Position numbers and translations under genes: made by a program
The notes under the pieces: generated by a model
Database searches by the model: none
Told to the model about the DNA's origin: nothing
What the model saw: only the letters and a program-made list of their open reading frames with translations
Shown: in pieces, positions 1 to 7,584 of the stretch
How positions within the stretch are numbered: the first letter of the stretch is position 1
Layout of the letters: each line of letters starts with the position of its first letter
From: an uncultured bacterium
Lineage (GTDB): Bacteria > Verrucomicrobiota > Lentisphaeria > Victivallales > Victivallaceae
NCBI GenBank assembly: GCA_949286445.1
Contig: CASECL010000137.1
Span: 1-7,584 of the forward strand
Length of the DNA: 7,584 nucleotides
Direction of reading: 5' to 3'

Positions 1-1136
1 ATCACCAGATGGTTGAGTGCTTCGGTGCCGTAATTTCCGGAAGCTGCGGGAGCAAGAATTTTAAAGCGTTCCGCCAGCTGGAAAGCAAGTTCAATTTTTT
101 TATCATCCACCCCATCCCGGAAGATGCCGGAAAGTTCGGCAAAAGCATGCCGGCCGTCCTCAAGTTCAATAACCGGTGAATACAGTTTGTTCCGCAGCCG
201 GTGTTCCAATTCGCTTTTGCGGGGGAGGGGACGGAAGCGGAAATCATCGCTGTCAGAAGAGATTATCCGCATCCGTGCTTCATCCAGATTTCCGTTCCTT
301 ATTGCCGATGCGGCAATTCCCAGCGGAGAATTTGCCGGAAAGCGGTGGTTCACCGTAAGTTCAGTAACTTTATCCGGGAAAATCCGGCAGAGTTCGGCAA
401 ACACCGCACCCGGTTCGACCGCGCTCAGCTGAAACGGGTCGCCCAGCAAATAAAGTTTGCACCCGTCCGGCAGAGCATCAAGCAGCTGTGCGAAGAGTTT
501 CAGCGGCACCATGGACATTTCATCTACCAGCAGAAGATCAACGGAGAGCGGATTATCCCGGTTATGGCGGAAAAGTCCCCGTCGGGCAGGGGAATAGCCC
601 AGCATCATGTGAATAGTTTCACCGGCTAACGCCGAGCCGTCGGTAGTGAAAAGTCCGGACAGTGATTCAGTGAGCCGTTCCTTTGCTTTGCCGGTGGGAG
701 CGGCGCAGCGGATTTTCAGTGCCGGACAGACCGCAGTTTCCGCGGCGATAAGCTGTTTAGCCAAAGTGGTTTTCCCGGTGCCGGGGCCGCCGGAAATAAT
801 TTTCCAGTCCAGCCGGGCGAGTTTTCCGGCGGTATGTTTCAGGTATTCATGAAAACAATGCAGATAAAGTTTATTTTTTTTCAGGTTGAGCAGACTTTTC
901 CCGCCGCAGCTCAAGATCATCTCCACTTCCGGCATGGAAGATAATTTCCCGGCAATTTTCTCATCTTCCGGCGTCAGGGCAAGGTAAACCCCTCCGGCGG
1001 AAACCGCCGCGGATGCCGCCTCCGCCAGACGTTCCAGCTCCCGGTAGTCGCCGCTGCCGGGGATGAGTCCGGAACTTCCGGCGGCAAATTTGCCGAATAC
1101 CCGGTCCAGCGGGGTAATTTCCAGAATATCACTCAA
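1..1136 (-). CDS. recD: RecD, alpha subunit of exonuclease V: 5'-3' SF1B helicase (3' end cut off by window edge)
   Basis: RecD is the fast 5'-3' motor of RecBCD, an ATP-driven SF1B helicase that pulls the 5'-ended strand at a double-strand break. The 378 visible residues were read from the complement. A short N-terminal domain (about 1-110) ends in a segment around 88-100 resembling the 'RLYL' region of E. coli RecD. Then come Walker A GGPGTGKTT (116-124, Lys122), motif Ia APTGKAKERL (146-155), TIHMMLG (174-180), Walker B LLLVDEMSMV (201-210, Asp205/Glu206), motif III LLGDPFQLSAVEPG (230-243) and NHRFP (263-267). The tail (357-375) matches the E. coli RecD stretch before its last motifs, which lie beyond the window with roughly 170 residues. 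The start is TTG: in this frame a stop lies six codons upstream, at the ATG of the recB 3' end, and no ATG or GTG start lies between. A GGAGG site sits 6 nt before the TTG. The gene overlaps the recB end by 8 nt, so coupled translation is likely. Identity is certain from the motifs; the exact start is slightly less so. Confidence 0.96.
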   Translation of the reverse strand, partial: MSDILEITPLDRVFGKFAAGSSGLIPGSGDYRELERLAEAASAAVSAGGVYLALTPEDEKIAGKLSSMPEVEMILSCGGKSLLNLKKNKLYLHCFHEYLKHTAGKLARLDWKIISGGPGTGKTTLAKQLIAAETAVCPALKIRCAAPTGKAKERLTESLSGLFTTDGSALAGETIHMMLGYSPARRGLFRHNRDNPLSVDLLLVDEMSMVPLKLFAQLLDALPDGCKLYLLGDPFQLSAVEPGAVFAELCRIFPDKVTELTVNHRFPANSPLGIAASAIRNGNLDEARMRIISSDSDDFRFRPLPRKSELEHRLRNKLYSPVIELEDGRHAFAELSGIFRDGVDDKKIELAFQLAERFKILAPAASGNYGTEALNHLV

Positions 1137-4100
1137 TTTCCGCCTCCGTTTTCATCAGAAAATCATACTCCGGCCGGTCAAAATAAAATCCGCTGCCGGA
1201 ATTGTCCGCTTTCACCCCGCGGAGGAAAACATAGAGTACTCCGCCAAAGTATTTTTCATAATCATCAAGATCGAATTTCCCGAAACGCTGCCGGAAAAAT
1301 TTTATGAATGCCGTACAGTAAACAATGTATTGCAGATGATAACGCCCCCGGCGCATTGCCTCATTCAGCTTTGAGGCCTTGAAGTTGACACTCTGCCCTC
1401 CGAGAGAGTTGCTTTTCCAGTCAACAATGTAATATTTTCCATCCCCGGCGCGGGCAAGCAGGTCAATAAAACCGCAGAACATTCCCTCACAGTCAAATCC
1501 TCTGCCGTAATCTCCGCCGTAACGCGCTTCAATTTCCCTGAACAGATTGCCGGCATTGAAGCCGCGTTTCAGCCGGCAGGAAAATTCCAGTTCCCGCAGC
1601 GTATCCCGGAATGCAAGACTGCCGAAGGAAAAGTTATCCAGCGGGCGGGATTTGCAGAGGTCAGAGATCATCTGCAAGGTACAGTCCAGCACTTCCGGTT
1701 CATCAAAGGCATATTCATGAAGAATTTTCCGGACCGTTTTCCCGCTCTGTTCCGGCCGGGTGAAATCGGTGTTTTCCAGTATCCGGTGCCAGGCATTTCC
1801 CAGTCTGGCACCGCCGGGAAGCGCGAAAATCCCGGCTTCCAATTCCGGCGGAGTTTCTTCAATGACTTCATCGGCAATATCTTCAGTCCCGGCATCGTAA
1901 TCTGCTCCGGCACTTGCCTCTTTTTCCGGAGCGGCGGTGAGTGAAGAGTAACTCCAGTACCGCCAGGAGGTATTCAGTTTTCCCTGCCACGGAGTGAATA
2001 ACAGCTCCGGTTTTTCTCCGTCCGGCAGTGTGGACAATGATGAAGACTGGAATGACATTATCCGGGTTTCATCCGGCAGATTTTCCAGCATTTCCGCAGT
2101 CAATGCACCCCGGTTTAACAGGCGGGATAATTTTGTTTCTTCACCGGGCGCAATGACCCGTTCCCGTTTGGATTTTCCGGTATCAATCTGAATGGTGGGA
2201 ATAAGCTGAGTCAATTGCTGTTTGAGCTGTTCCAGCACATTTCCTTCCGGCGTGATTTCTTCACCGCATAAGAGCCATTCCATAGCGGATTTTGAATACC
2301 CCGGCGCACTGTCCCCCCAGAAAAGATATACCCGGTATTTGCCCCGGGTGAGCGCGACATAAAGCAGCCGCAAATCTTCCGCCAGACGCTGGCGCGAGAG
2401 AAAGGCAAGGTAATCTTCCGGAGTGTCCAGATCCATGAAATAATTGCCCAGTTTGTCCTGGCAGGGGAAAATCTGATCCCGGGGAACCGTACTGCTCTTG
2501 GAAAACAGTTCCGGAAGCATGACAATATTGAACTCCAGTCCTTTGGAACCGTGAATGGTCATAAGTTTAACCGCTTCGCCGGAACTTTCCAGATGTAATT
2601 TCTGATTATCTTCCTCAATTCTGGTTTCCGGATTGATCTGACGGCGCAGATAATTGGCCAGGCCGGGCAGTTTCAGCCGCTCCCGGGTGCATTTTTCCTG
2701 AAGCAGGTCGGCCAGATGAAGATAATTCACCATTTTTCTGCCGCCGCCGTTCTCCCGGGAAAATTTCCGCTTCAGGTCAAATTTTTCCTCCAGTCTGCTG
2801 AAAAGCTGGATAAAGGAAAATTCCGGAGCCTCATTCCCCGCCGCCAGTTCACGGAAAATATCCAGATATTCTGCCAGTGAACCATCGCTTTTCATCCTGA
2901 CCAGTTCCGGAGGCGGAAAGCCGCAGAAGCCGCTCCCCAGCGCGCTGACCGCCGCGGCGGGATTGCCGGAATCCAGCAGAGCATCAATCACCAGCTGGAG
3001 CGATTTTGCCTCTGCTGTGTCATAAATATTGCCCGGCCTGAAGCATACCCACGGTATATTTCTGGCGGTCAGGGCTTTGCCCATTTCGTCAAGCGAGTTG
3101 TTGGTCCGTGCCAGTATTGCAATATCAGAGAGGCGCGGAGTGCGGTTTTCCGGCATGATCCGGATGCCGGAGTCCGGGGAAAGTATTTGCAGTACCGCCG
3201 CGGCGCAGTCGTTAAAGCACTGTTTTTTCAAATCTCCCACGGAGGGGATTTTTTCCCCGGGAGTGCCGGAACGGTAGAAAATCCGGAGGGGGTATTTATC
3301 TTCTCTGCCATCTATTTCCAGCGGCAGAGCCTTTGCCGCGCTTCCGGAGGGGAAAAAAATAATTTTTTCATCGGCAAAGGCGTGTGGATGCCGGTAAAAT
3401 ATACGGTTTACCTCATTTACCAGAGCCGGAACCGAACGGTAATTATCCGGCAGAAAATAATGTTTTCCACCGCATTTTTTCACCGTTTCCGCCGCATGGT
3501 GCATAATCTGGGCGTCGCCGCCGCGGAAACCGTAAATGGTTTGTTTAACATCGCCGACCATGAAGAAAACCGGATCCGGCCGGTCAATGAAAATACTTTC
3601 AAAAATTTCGTACTGCTTCTTATCCACATCCTGAAATTCATCCACCACTGCGGCATAATATTTTTCCTGCAGTATTTTTTTCATCAGCGGCGAGGCGGCT
3701 TTGCCTATTAATTGCCGGTGCAGATCATTGATAAGATCGTCAAAAAATCTCAGCTGGTGCTCTCTTTTATATTTATCCAGCCGCTCCAGAATCTGGTCAA
3801 CCCCGTCAAGAATTGCCTTAAACTCCGACCCGCCCCGGATATCCAGATGGTCATATTTCAATTTTTCCCTGACCAGCGCGGCAATTTTCCCCGGTTTGGG
3901 CAGTTCGCCGGCAAATCCGGCAGTCCCGCCGGAAGCGTCAGAAAAGGAGTAGGCCAGTGAACGCAGATAATCTCTCTCCAGCTCCATAATCAATTCATCG
4001 GCATCTCCCGCCGGGGCCGGGTTGAAAAGAGTACGGCTTTCAAAAGCCTGTTCGCTTAACACCCGCTGGCAGAAACCGTGGATGGTGAATATGGAAGAGT

Positions 4101-4440
4101 TGTCAAAATCCGCCAGAGCTCTTTTCAGTTTTTTCCGGCATTGCTCCGGATCGGCTGAACCGATCAGCGCGGAGATGCGTTCCGTATCGCTGCACTCTTC
4201 ACCGGAACAGAAACGCAAAGCCTGATGGATAATTTCCAGTATTCTTCCCCGGAGTTCGGCGGCGGAAGCGTTGGTGAAAGATACCACCAGAATATTTTCC
4301 AGCAGGAAATCTCTTTCCAGCAGCAATCTCAGGACGATATTCTGTATGCTGTAAGTTTTTCCGGTTCCGGCGGAGGCCTCCAGCAGATTTACCCCCTCAA
4401 GTTTTATTCCGGCGGCATCAAAACGTAAAAGCTTATTCAT
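1129..4440 (-). CDS. recB: RecB, beta subunit of exonuclease V: 3'-5' SF1A helicase plus PD-(D/E)XK nuclease
   Basis: RecB unwinds from the 3'-ended strand, cuts both strands, and after Chi helps load RecA. This complete 1103-residue protein (E. coli RecB is 1180) carries Walker A EASAGTGKT (21-29, Lys28), motif Ia VVSFTNASAAELRGR (52-66), FTIHGFCQR (118-126), FDDL (233-236), Walker B/motif II VVDEFQD (265-271), motif III VGDVKQTIYGFRGGD (295-309), motif IV DNYRS (332-336), motif V TIHGSKGLE (628-636) and motif VI LRLLYVALTR (690-699). An acidic linker (about 839-868) leads to the nuclease domain: His885, Asp993 in GFIDLL, Asp1007 and Lys1009 in VDWKSN, then the Gln1037/Tyr1041 helix. These match E. 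coli His956, Asp1067, Asp1080, Lys1082 and the QxxxY motif, so the nuclease should be active. The span from IHGFCQR to DEFQD is about 100 residues shorter than in E. coli. The ATG start is supported by GGGAGG 5 nt upstream and by the Walker A position (Lys28 versus Lys29). Overlaps: ATGA with recC, 8 nt with recD. Confidence 0.98.
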   Translation of the reverse strand: MNKLLRFDAAGIKLEGVNLLEASAGTGKTYSIQNIVLRLLLERDFLLENILVVSFTNASAAELRGRILEIIHQALRFCSGEECSDTERISALIGSADPEQCRKKLKRALADFDNSSIFTIHGFCQRVLSEQAFESRTLFNPAPAGDADELIMELERDYLRSLAYSFSDASGGTAGFAGELPKPGKIAALVREKLKYDHLDIRGGSEFKAILDGVDQILERLDKYKREHQLRFFDDLINDLHRQLIGKAASPLMKKILQEKYYAAVVDEFQDVDKKQYEIFESIFIDRPDPVFFMVGDVKQTIYGFRGGDAQIMHHAAETVKKCGGKHYFLPDNYRSVPALVNEVNRIFYRHPHAFADEKIIFFPSGSAAKALPLEIDGREDKYPLRIFYRSGTPGEKIPSVGDLKKQCFNDCAAAVLQILSPDSGIRIMPENRTPRLSDIAILARTNNSLDEMGKALTARNIPWVCFRPGNIYDTAEAKSLQLVIDALLDSGNPAAAVSALGSGFCGFPPPELVRMKSDGSLAEYLDIFRELAAGNEAPEFSFIQLFSRLEEKFDLKRKFSRENGGGRKMVNYLHLADLLQEKCTRERLKLPGLANYLRRQINPETRIEEDNQKLHLESSGEAVKLMTIHGSKGLEFNIVMLPELFSKSSTVPRDQIFPCQDKLGNYFMDLDTPEDYLAFLSRQRLAEDLRLLYVALTRGKYRVYLFWGDSAPGYSKSAMEWLLCGEEITPEGNVLEQLKQQLTQLIPTIQIDTGKSKRERVIAPGEETKLSRLLNRGALTAEMLENLPDETRIMSFQSSSLSTLPDGEKPELLFTPWQGKLNTSWRYWSYSSLTAAPEKEASAGADYDAGTEDIADEVIEETPPELEAGIFALPGGARLGNAWHRILENTDFTRPEQSGKTVRKILHEYAFDEPEVLDCTLQMISDLCKSRPLDNFSFGSLAFRDTLRELEFSCRLKRGFNAGNLFREIEARYGGDYGRGFDCEGMFCGFIDLLARAGDGKYYIVDWKSNSLGGQSVNFKASKLNEAMRRGRYHLQYIVYCTAFIKFFRQRFGKFDLDDYEKYFGGVLYVFLRGVKADNSGSGFYFDRPEYDFLMKTEAEIE
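1143..1147 (-). promoter_or_regulatory. Ribosome binding site of recD, inside the recB 3' end
   Basis: GGAGG on the minus strand lies 6 nt upstream of the TTG at 1136-1134. It supports the non-ATG start of recD and sits within the last codons of recB. Terminating recB ribosomes would therefore be positioned to re-initiate on recD. Seen directly; the coupling is inferred. Confidence 0.75.
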
Positions 4441-7400
4441 TTCTGCCTCCCTGCTGCGGATTGTGGATAACTGGCATTTCCGGCGATATTTTCCAGCAGT
4501 TCAGCCATTGCCGCATCATTTTCCGGGATGTTGAAACTTTCAATGCCGTGTCCCTCCCGGTGAAAGATCTGTTCAGCGATTTCCCGGGTGGATGGCGTGA
4601 AAAATATCTCCTCATTGAATATGTTGCCGGAATTTTCCCTTTCATCAAGCACCAGTTTTTTTCCTTCAAGCATTGAAAAGGAACTTGAAGGCAGAAAATA
4701 AAGTATTCTGTCCTGTCCGGTACGGTAAAACTCCAGCATGGTGTCAAGATATGCTGAAGCTTCCGCCCCGCTGTTGAACCGGCACACAGCTATACCATCA
4801 CGGGAGAACAGCAGTCCGCAGGTTTTGATCCCCGGCGGAGAGATATTTTCCCCCTCCGGCTGATCCGCCGCCGCCAGAGCCGTGGACAACAGCAAAAGCA
4901 GATAATCCTTGGCCCGGAATTTGCTCCAGGTAAAGACAAAAACAAAACGTGTTTCCGGAGAAAAAATCATATTTTCCACGTTTCCGGCAAGCATCCGGTA
5001 AGAGAACGGCGTTCTGGCTGCGGTAGAACGGATAAAGGAATAAATTCTGATTCTGGCGGCCTCTTCGGCTGCAATTGTTTCAAATGTTTCATCCCCCGCC
5101 CGTCCCGGCGGCAGAAAATCACCGTTTTTCAGGCGCGGTCTGATCCGGGCAAGGTCAAAACCTCTGGCATAGAGTTCAAAAAGTTTTTTTCTGGCGGTAT
5201 AATCTTCCAGTCCGTTCAGTGTCATCGGCTCCAGATCGGAAAATACGGCTTCATCTGCTGAATTGAGTTTCAGCATAGCCCGGTTGGCCAGAAAATGCGC
5301 CGCCGGATTGGCAAAGAAACGGTGCAATGCTTCCAGACTGAGATGTTCCGGCAGTACAGATTCAATTTCCGGAGCCGGAAAGGCTTCCGGCGGGAAAACC
5401 TTTTCCGGTATGACACCGCTGTTTTTTTCCAGCTTGGCCTTTGCCGCCTCAAAGTCCGGTTTTGAGTAGGAAAAATATCCTTTCTTACGCCAGTCTTCAA
5501 GAAAATACCGTACATCACTGCTCTGGATGAAGTGATTAAGTCTCGGAGCTTTGGGCACCATTTCCATAAGTTCAAAAAGCGGCGGGGCAGGAGGGATGGT
5601 CAGATCATCAGTTTCACTCATGCCCGGGTAACTTAAAATCAGTTTCTGACGCGCCGCCATAATCGCTTCCAGAAAAAGGAAGCGGTCTTCCAGCACCATT
5701 GACCGGGTGACCCTGCCGCTGCCCAGCGAAGATAAATTCAGCGATCCGTTGCGGTCGCGGCGGGGAAACATCCCCTCCGCCAATCCCATTACCGCAATGA
5801 CTTTGCGTGGAATGGACCGCATCGGTTTGAGCGAACAGAAAGTAATTTTCCCCCGCAGAAAAACACCGCCGCTCTCCTGCCCGTCTGCCGGATTGAAAGC
5901 TTCCCGGATCACCTCAAAGGATACCGGAAGATGAAAGTCCGCCTTTTTCAGCTCATTTCTCAAATTATCCGCCGCCCGGCGCAGTTCCGCCGTCTCCCGG
6001 AAGTAATTTTCTCCGTCGGAAAAGAATTCATTCAGCAGGTTTTCAAAAATATCCAGATACTCATCTGCTTCCGCCCTCCCTTTATCCCGGAGCAGTCCCA
6101 GAAGCTGAAAGAGCCGGTTTGCCGCTTCAAAAAAACGCCCGGCAAGTCCGGCGTCTTCACCCGGAGAAAACAGTACTTCTCCCGGAAGTGCGAAATCATC
6201 CGCATCTTCACCCATGGCGTACCCCGCCATGGACCGGTCGCGGAAACTGGCATACGAGTAGTTGTCAAAAGGCACCTGACAGAATTCTTTTCTGGTCTGA
6301 GCATTTTCTCCCCAGCAGTATTTTCCGGCAATAAGGAAATCACGCAGTTTATCCAGATCTCCGCTGGAAAAGTCAAACTTCTCTGCTACCGGAGGTGAAG
6401 AAAAAAATTCAAATATCCGGTTGCTTTCATAACGCGAACCCACCAGCGAGAGCATCCGGGAAAAGGTATCGCCCACCGCATTGGAGTCCCTGGCCTCCAA
6501 ATCGGAAATCCGGTAACTCTCCGCCAGCGGACTGCCGGAAAAAACCGCATTGATATAAGGGGAATATTTTTCAATATCCGGCGTCATAACCAGTATTTCC
6601 CGCGGTTCAACGCCATCTTCGATTGCTTTGAGAATCTGGTCATGGATAAGCTCAACTTCCCGGCGGCAGCCGCGGCAATTGTGAATGCTTACGCTTTCAT
6701 CCTCCGGGCATGCCGGTTCCGGAAGCATATCCAGCACCCCCCTCTGGAGTTCGCCCAGCGCACCGGGAGCGGCTATATCCGAGTGCAGATCAAGGTAAAT
6801 CATTTCACAGCGGTCGGCACGGTCCAGCACCGCCCGGAAAAAATCTCTTCCCGCTCCGGCGAAATTTTCCAGCAGCGGGTTTTCCGACTCCGGAAACTCC
6901 GGCACAACTCCCTTTTTCTTTGCCGCGGCGGTAATCCGGCGGCGGTCTTCCAGCGTGAAAACATCCCCCCAGTAGGTACGGCAGTAATTGGTGTAATAAA
7001 AGAAAATATCGCATTCCCGGGACAGCCGGCAGAAAAAGTCCAGAAATATTTCCGGCATTGAACTTATGCCGAATACTGCCGTATCAGATGGTTTCACCGC
7101 CAGATGCTTCAGCTGGAAAAAATCTTCAAAGTATTCATCCATGCTGCGTATCCCCTCCCGTCGGAGTGTCAGATAAAGCCTTTTTTCCCAGCGTGCCGCG
7201 GCGGCTTTGCCCGCCGGAACAGGTCTGCCGTCTTTCATGGTTTCCTGTTCCCCGGCAAAATCAGGAAAAAGATAGTCAGCTGATTTTTCTTCTTCCTGCC
7301 GCCACCTTTTCAGCAGGTCCGGCGCGTGGTGCTGGTAATGGTCGAACAGTTCCGCCAGCTGACAGGATAACCCGAACAGCAGTTCATCCCCTGAATCGCG

Positions 7401-7584
7401 GTCATGCCAGTATTCTGCCGCTTCCGGATAGGAATCCGGATTGTCATGCAGAATCCGGAAAATACGCCAGCGCAGTTCTCTCGGTTCAAACGCCAGAAAA
7501 TCCGGGCGTTCCGGGAGGTTGTCTTCAATCACCCGGTAGATAAAGCGGGTGAGAAACGGCAATTCAAGATTGATTGCTATTCCG
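4437..7584 (-). CDS. recC: RecC, gamma subunit of exonuclease V: scaffold and Chi-recognition subunit (5' end cut off by window edge)
   Basis: RecC holds RecB and RecD, splits the duplex at its pin, and scans the 3' strand for Chi. The reading frame is open to the right edge, giving 1048 residues. The first visible residues, GIAINLELPF, align with E. coli RecC from Gly55 (GIAANIDFPL), so about 54 codons are missing and the full protein would be about 1100 residues (E. coli 1122). Further alignable blocks, numbered in the fragment: LAELFDHY (76-83); FGISSMPEIF (171-180) with TNYCRTYWGD (198-207); REVELIHD (308-315); ILVMTPDIEKYSPYINAVF (330-348); the signature PMRSIPRKVIAVMG (587-600) with GMFPR (604-608); LEDRFLFLEA (631-640); and a C-terminal degenerate nuclease-like domain. 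There is no Walker A, no DEXX box and no D-x-K nuclease triad, as expected for this inactivated helicase/nuclease paralogue. A TTG at 7562 is internal, not the start. The next gene, recB, overlaps by 4 nt. The AddB alternative is unlikely because no Walker A or nuclease/Fe-S cysteines are seen and a separate recD is present. Confidence 0.97.
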   Translation of the reverse strand, partial: GIAINLELPFLTRFIYRVIEDNLPERPDFLAFEPRELRWRIFRILHDNPDSYPEAAEYWHDRDSGDELLFGLSCQLAELFDHYQHHAPDLLKRWRQEEEKSADYLFPDFAGEQETMKDGRPVPAGKAAAARWEKRLYLTLRREGIRSMDEYFEDFFQLKHLAVKPSDTAVFGISSMPEIFLDFFCRLSRECDIFFYYTNYCRTYWGDVFTLEDRRRITAAAKKKGVVPEFPESENPLLENFAGAGRDFFRAVLDRADRCEMIYLDLHSDIAAPGALGELQRGVLDMLPEPACPEDESVSIHNCRGCRREVELIHDQILKAIEDGVEPREILVMTPDIEKYSPYINAVFSGSPLAESYRISDLEARDSNAVGDTFSRMLSLVGSRYESNRIFEFFSSPPVAEKFDFSSGDLDKLRDFLIAGKYCWGENAQTRKEFCQVPFDNYSYASFRDRSMAGYAMGEDADDFALPGEVLFSPGEDAGLAGRFFEAANRLFQLLGLLRDKGRAEADEYLDIFENLLNEFFSDGENYFRETAELRRAADNLRNELKKADFHLPVSFEVIREAFNPADGQESGGVFLRGKITFCSLKPMRSIPRKVIAVMGLAEGMFPRRDRNGSLNLSSLGSGRVTRSMVLEDRFLFLEAIMAARQKLILSYPGMSETDDLTIPPAPPLFELMEMVPKAPRLNHFIQSSDVRYFLEDWRKKGYFSYSKPDFEAAKAKLEKNSGVIPEKVFPPEAFPAPEIESVLPEHLSLEALHRFFANPAAHFLANRAMLKLNSADEAVFSDLEPMTLNGLEDYTARKKLFELYARGFDLARIRPRLKNGDFLPPGRAGDETFETIAAEEAARIRIYSFIRSTAARTPFSYRMLAGNVENMIFSPETRFVFVFTWSKFRAKDYLLLLLSTALAAADQPEGENISPPGIKTCGLLFSRDGIAVCRFNSGAEASAYLDTMLEFYRTGQDRILYFLPSSSFSMLEGKKLVLDERENSGNIFNEEIFFTPSTREIAEQIFHREGHGIESFNIPENDAAMAELLENIAGNASYPQSAAGRQK
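4446..4451 (-). promoter_or_regulatory. Ribosome binding site of recB, inside the recC 3' end
   Basis: GGGAGG on the minus strand lies 5 nt before the recB ATG (4440-4438). It sits in the last codons of recC, whose TGA (4439-4437) overlaps that ATG as ATGA. This is a typical arrangement for translational coupling, which would help keep RecC and RecB made in equal amounts. The site is seen directly; the coupling is inferred. Confidence 0.8.

Noticed and set aside
2..247. Minus-strand frame of 81 codons at the left edge
   Set aside because: It is out of frame with recD, whose reading frame is continuous and aligned to RecD through the same bases.
3187..3711. Plus-strand open frame of 174 codons
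   Set aside because: It lies wholly antisense to the conserved helicase core of recB, has no convincing ribosome binding site or recognisable domain, and its composition mirrors recB codons.
4433..4747. Minus-strand frame of 104 codons spanning the recC/recB junction
   Set aside because: It is a shifted frame over the recC C-terminus, which has a clear RecC match in the annotated frame. It has no recognisable domain and would require triple overlap.
7058..7543. Plus-strand open frame of 161 codons, and a similar one of 155 codons at 5931-6398
   Set aside because: Both are antisense to recC. They are Pro/Arg/Ser-rich reverse-complement translations with no family resemblance. Long antisense frames are common in genes with this codon bias.
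7560..7562. TTG as a start codon of recC, giving a protein of 1041 residues
   Set aside because: The frame stays open for seven more codons to the window edge, and those codons (GIAINLE) align with E. coli RecC 55-61. The gene is cut by the window, not started here.
1..7584. A novel defence or mobile system
   Set aside because: The whole window is accounted for by three overlapping housekeeping recombination genes. No repeats, integrase, transposase or unknown accessory gene was found.

Overview
The window is a three-gene DNA-repair operon read entirely from the minus strand, in the order recC – recB – recD. It encodes the RecBCD helicase-nuclease (exonuclease V). recC enters at the right edge with its first ~54 codons missing. 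recB is complete. recD leaves at the left edge after 378 codons, with its 3' third missing. Essentially every base is coding. The genes overlap by 4 nt (recC/recB, ATGA) and 8 nt (recB/recD), and each downstream gene has a strong purine-rich ribosome binding site inside the end of the gene before it. No RNA gene, mobile element, CRISPR array, promoter or terminator is visible. The promoter must lie upstream of recC, to the right of the window.

How the parts work together: RecB is a 3'-5' SF1A helicase with a C-terminal PD-(D/E)XK nuclease. RecD is a 5'-3' SF1B helicase. RecC is the catalytically dead scaffold that splits the duplex and reads Chi. Together they process double-strand ends and load RecA for recombination, and they degrade foreign linear DNA. 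All catalytic motifs visible in RecB and RecD are intact, so the complex looks functional.

Organism: a bacterium with a Gram-negative-type RecBCD rather than AddAB, GC near 50%, and a striking excess of CCGG. The proteins align with E. coli RecBCD along their lengths but are clearly divergent. I suspect a lineage outside Proteobacteria, possibly PVC/Lentisphaerota-like, but the sequence does not settle this.

I see no new type of system here. The points worth a second look are lineage-specific: several Chi-contact positions of RecC are changed, the RecB region that holds the 'arm' is about 100 residues shorter, RecD has a short N-terminal domain and a TTG start, and CCGG is about five times over-represented where counted.
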